From Larix sibirica (Eukaryota; Streptophyta; Pinopsida; Pinales; Pinaceae), in assembly GCA_004151065.3 (NCBI GenBank), contig NWUY0300001598.1:25535-43172 (forward strand): a stretch of DNA of 17,638 nucleotides, given 5' to 3'. Both the position numbers and the translations under genes were made by a program. Below are positions 16,390 to 17,638 of the stretch, piece by piece (position 1 is the stretch's first letter; each line of letters opens with the position of its first letter). Below the pieces are notes generated by a model, which made no database searches, was not told where the DNA came from, and worked only from the letters and a program-made list of their open reading frames with translations.

Positions 16390-17260
16390 TACACATTTTT
16401 TTCTCAAAAATAAAATCATATACCTTTTATTTAGAACGAAATATTACATTCTTTATATGCCTTAGCATTCTTTAGGTTCACAACTTTTAAGCTATCTAAA
16501 CTTGTAGACTTACAAATAAAAAACAAATATCGCTAGAAATCAGCCTTCCATTTAATCTAAGAAAAACTCAGCTTCCTAGAAGCTATCATATCAACTTATA
16601 GCTCCATTGCCTTCCCATTGGCTTCTAAACTTCAAGCTCTAATCTCAACATCAATTTAAACTAGATTTTTCATCTTCCTGATAGAGAAACTACCAATTGA
16701 GCATCTATCATATATCTTGTTTCAGCGAAATGCAATAAGTATCATAAACTATTTGCCCACTAAATATAGATCAAAATGTTCCCACTAAAGACAACTTTTG
16801 TTTAACAAAAACCTGCTTCAAGATATCATAATCAACAGTCTTCAAAATGCCATTACAACAATATTATATTCAACATTGGCCAGTCTCTTGACTAAACAAG
16901 AAGCATCTTTAGAAAATTAGAAAGGATCAAAAATAAAATTTCTTTTTTGCCCATTCACTTCTAGTGTAACATTCCAATCACCCTATGACTGAATCAAACC
17001 CAGTTTTGATCATTGATCGGCTTCAGAGTTCTGTTCCCGATAAACATGTTTGAAAGATATGGTATCCATCATCTTTGTTTCATCCATGATTGGATTCAAT
17101 ACAATATTATGTCATTCCTTTTATTCCTTAATCCAATCTATAATGAGTTTGGCATTCCATAAACCTGTAATTGCTTAATTTTTAGCTCCAACATCAATTT
17201 TAATAAGAAATTCAAAGCCATTCATTCTGCATAATTATTTGATCCACATTATTTTCCTTT
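16390..17260 (-). mobile_element. LINE C: old LINE 3' fragment
   Basis: Only the RNase H region (about 17235-16905, minus strand) and a 3' part that fades into AT-rich DNA near 16390 are recognisable. The 3' limit is set at an A-rich stretch (GAGAAAAAAATGTG, complement of about 16395-16408), which may be the old poly-A. The right limit is where RNase H similarity begins. Decay is heavier than in LINE A and LINE B. Confidence 0.65.
16905..17235 (-). pseudogene. LINE C RNase H remnant
   Basis: Across shifting frames the minus strand gives MNGFEFLIKIDVGAKN, then LIIDWIKE, then HNIVLNPIMDETKMMDTISF and KHVYREQNSEAD (17057-17017 region). After two stops it ends WNVTLEVNGQKRNFIFDPF. The H..RE.N..AD signature is intact, whereas the GDS motif is broken by a frameshift near 17155. 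The wording is close to the RNase H type of LINE 1 (same HN..........F.H.NR.N spacing), so both may belong to one family. Confidence 0.75.
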
Positions 17261-17638
17261 TGTGATAAAGAAAGAGACTCATAAAGGGGAAAAGTGTGAA
17301 ATAATGACAAGATGGAGTAGAATAAAGAAATTTGTTCTTACATGGATTATAAAAAATGGATTAAGTTAAATAGTGGACAAACTCAATTTCTTTTATTAAT
17401 TTTTTTTTCAAATTCAATAATTTTTTTGTGGAAAGTTATAATTCATTTTATTGATGGAAAATTTGTCAAGCCCATTTTAGATGATACAAAGCATCATAAT
17501 TTTGAAAAAATAAATAAATTAGAATGAAACTTTAATTCACTAAAAAATATAAATATAATTAAATAAAATAAAAAATTGAATATATATATATATATATTTT
17601 ATTTTTATTTTTAATTCCAAGAAAAAAAGCGTAATTTT
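17261..17638. other. AT-rich end of window, TA microsatellite
   Basis: A plus-strand frame at 17342-17527 is open for 61 codons but shows no convincing family pattern. Its end (IHFIDGKFVKPILDD) faintly recalls the start of Ty1-type gag proteins, which I cannot support further. A (TA)n run fills 17581-17597. No gene is called. Confidence 0.5.

Noticed and set aside
17342-17527. Ty1-type gag start
   Set aside because: Only a faint resemblance at IHFIDGKFVKPILDD; no second conserved block and no LTR nearby.

Overview
The window reads as nuclear DNA of a land plant. It is strongly AT-rich, has no compact gene order, and is built almost wholly from degraded transposable elements. The plant call rests on four LINE (L1-type) C-terminal fragments with a plant-style zf-RVT domain followed by RNase H, on a CACTA (En/Spm) transposase with TNP2 and DUF4218 regions split by short plant-like introns, and on TTTAGGG-like repeats. 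The density and style of old LINE and CACTA debris would suit a large gymnosperm-type genome, but that is a guess. I see no intact host gene, rRNA, tRNA gene or CRISPR array.

Layout. 1-120: possible tRNA-derived SINE end (minus strand). 121-1500: AT-rich spacer with a 58-59 bp tandem duplication. 1500-3410: old plus-strand LINE 3' half (zf-RVT, then frameshifted RNase H), with a second diverged copy of the RNase H end downstream. 3459-3500: near-perfect AT hairpin. 3912-4484: minus-strand decayed reading frame of an unrecognised protein, with eight in-frame stops and no visible frameshift. 4490-5060: LTR-like stretch with internal 55 bp repeats. 5061-6170: decayed retroelement-like sequence. 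6427-6590: degenerate TTAGGG-type minisatellite. 6784-9640: minus-strand CACTA transposase pseudogene running TNP2, DUF4218, then a DUF4216-like tail. 10027-10445: LTR-like block with a TATA box. 10551-10719: exon-like fragment. 11647-13275: minus-strand LINE A, 5'-truncated inside RNase H, which carries the longest open frame of the window (340 aa) after the RNase H end and finishes in a poly-A tract. 13449-15360: minus-strand LINE B (RT tail, zf-RVT with intact zinc ligands, RNase H, poly-A). 15361-16390: AT-rich spacer. 16390-17260: older minus-strand LINE C with an RNase H remnant. 17260-17638: AT-rich spacer.

The parts do not work together as a pathway. They are layers of insertions of different age. 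LINE A looks youngest: it is richest in G+C and has one long open frame. LINE B is intermediate, with a handful of TAG stops and frameshifts. LINE 1, LINE C and the CACTA element are oldest. The two items most worth following up are the unrecognised 340-aa open frame downstream of the LINE A RNase H domain and the unrecognised stop-riddled coding frame at 3912-4484.
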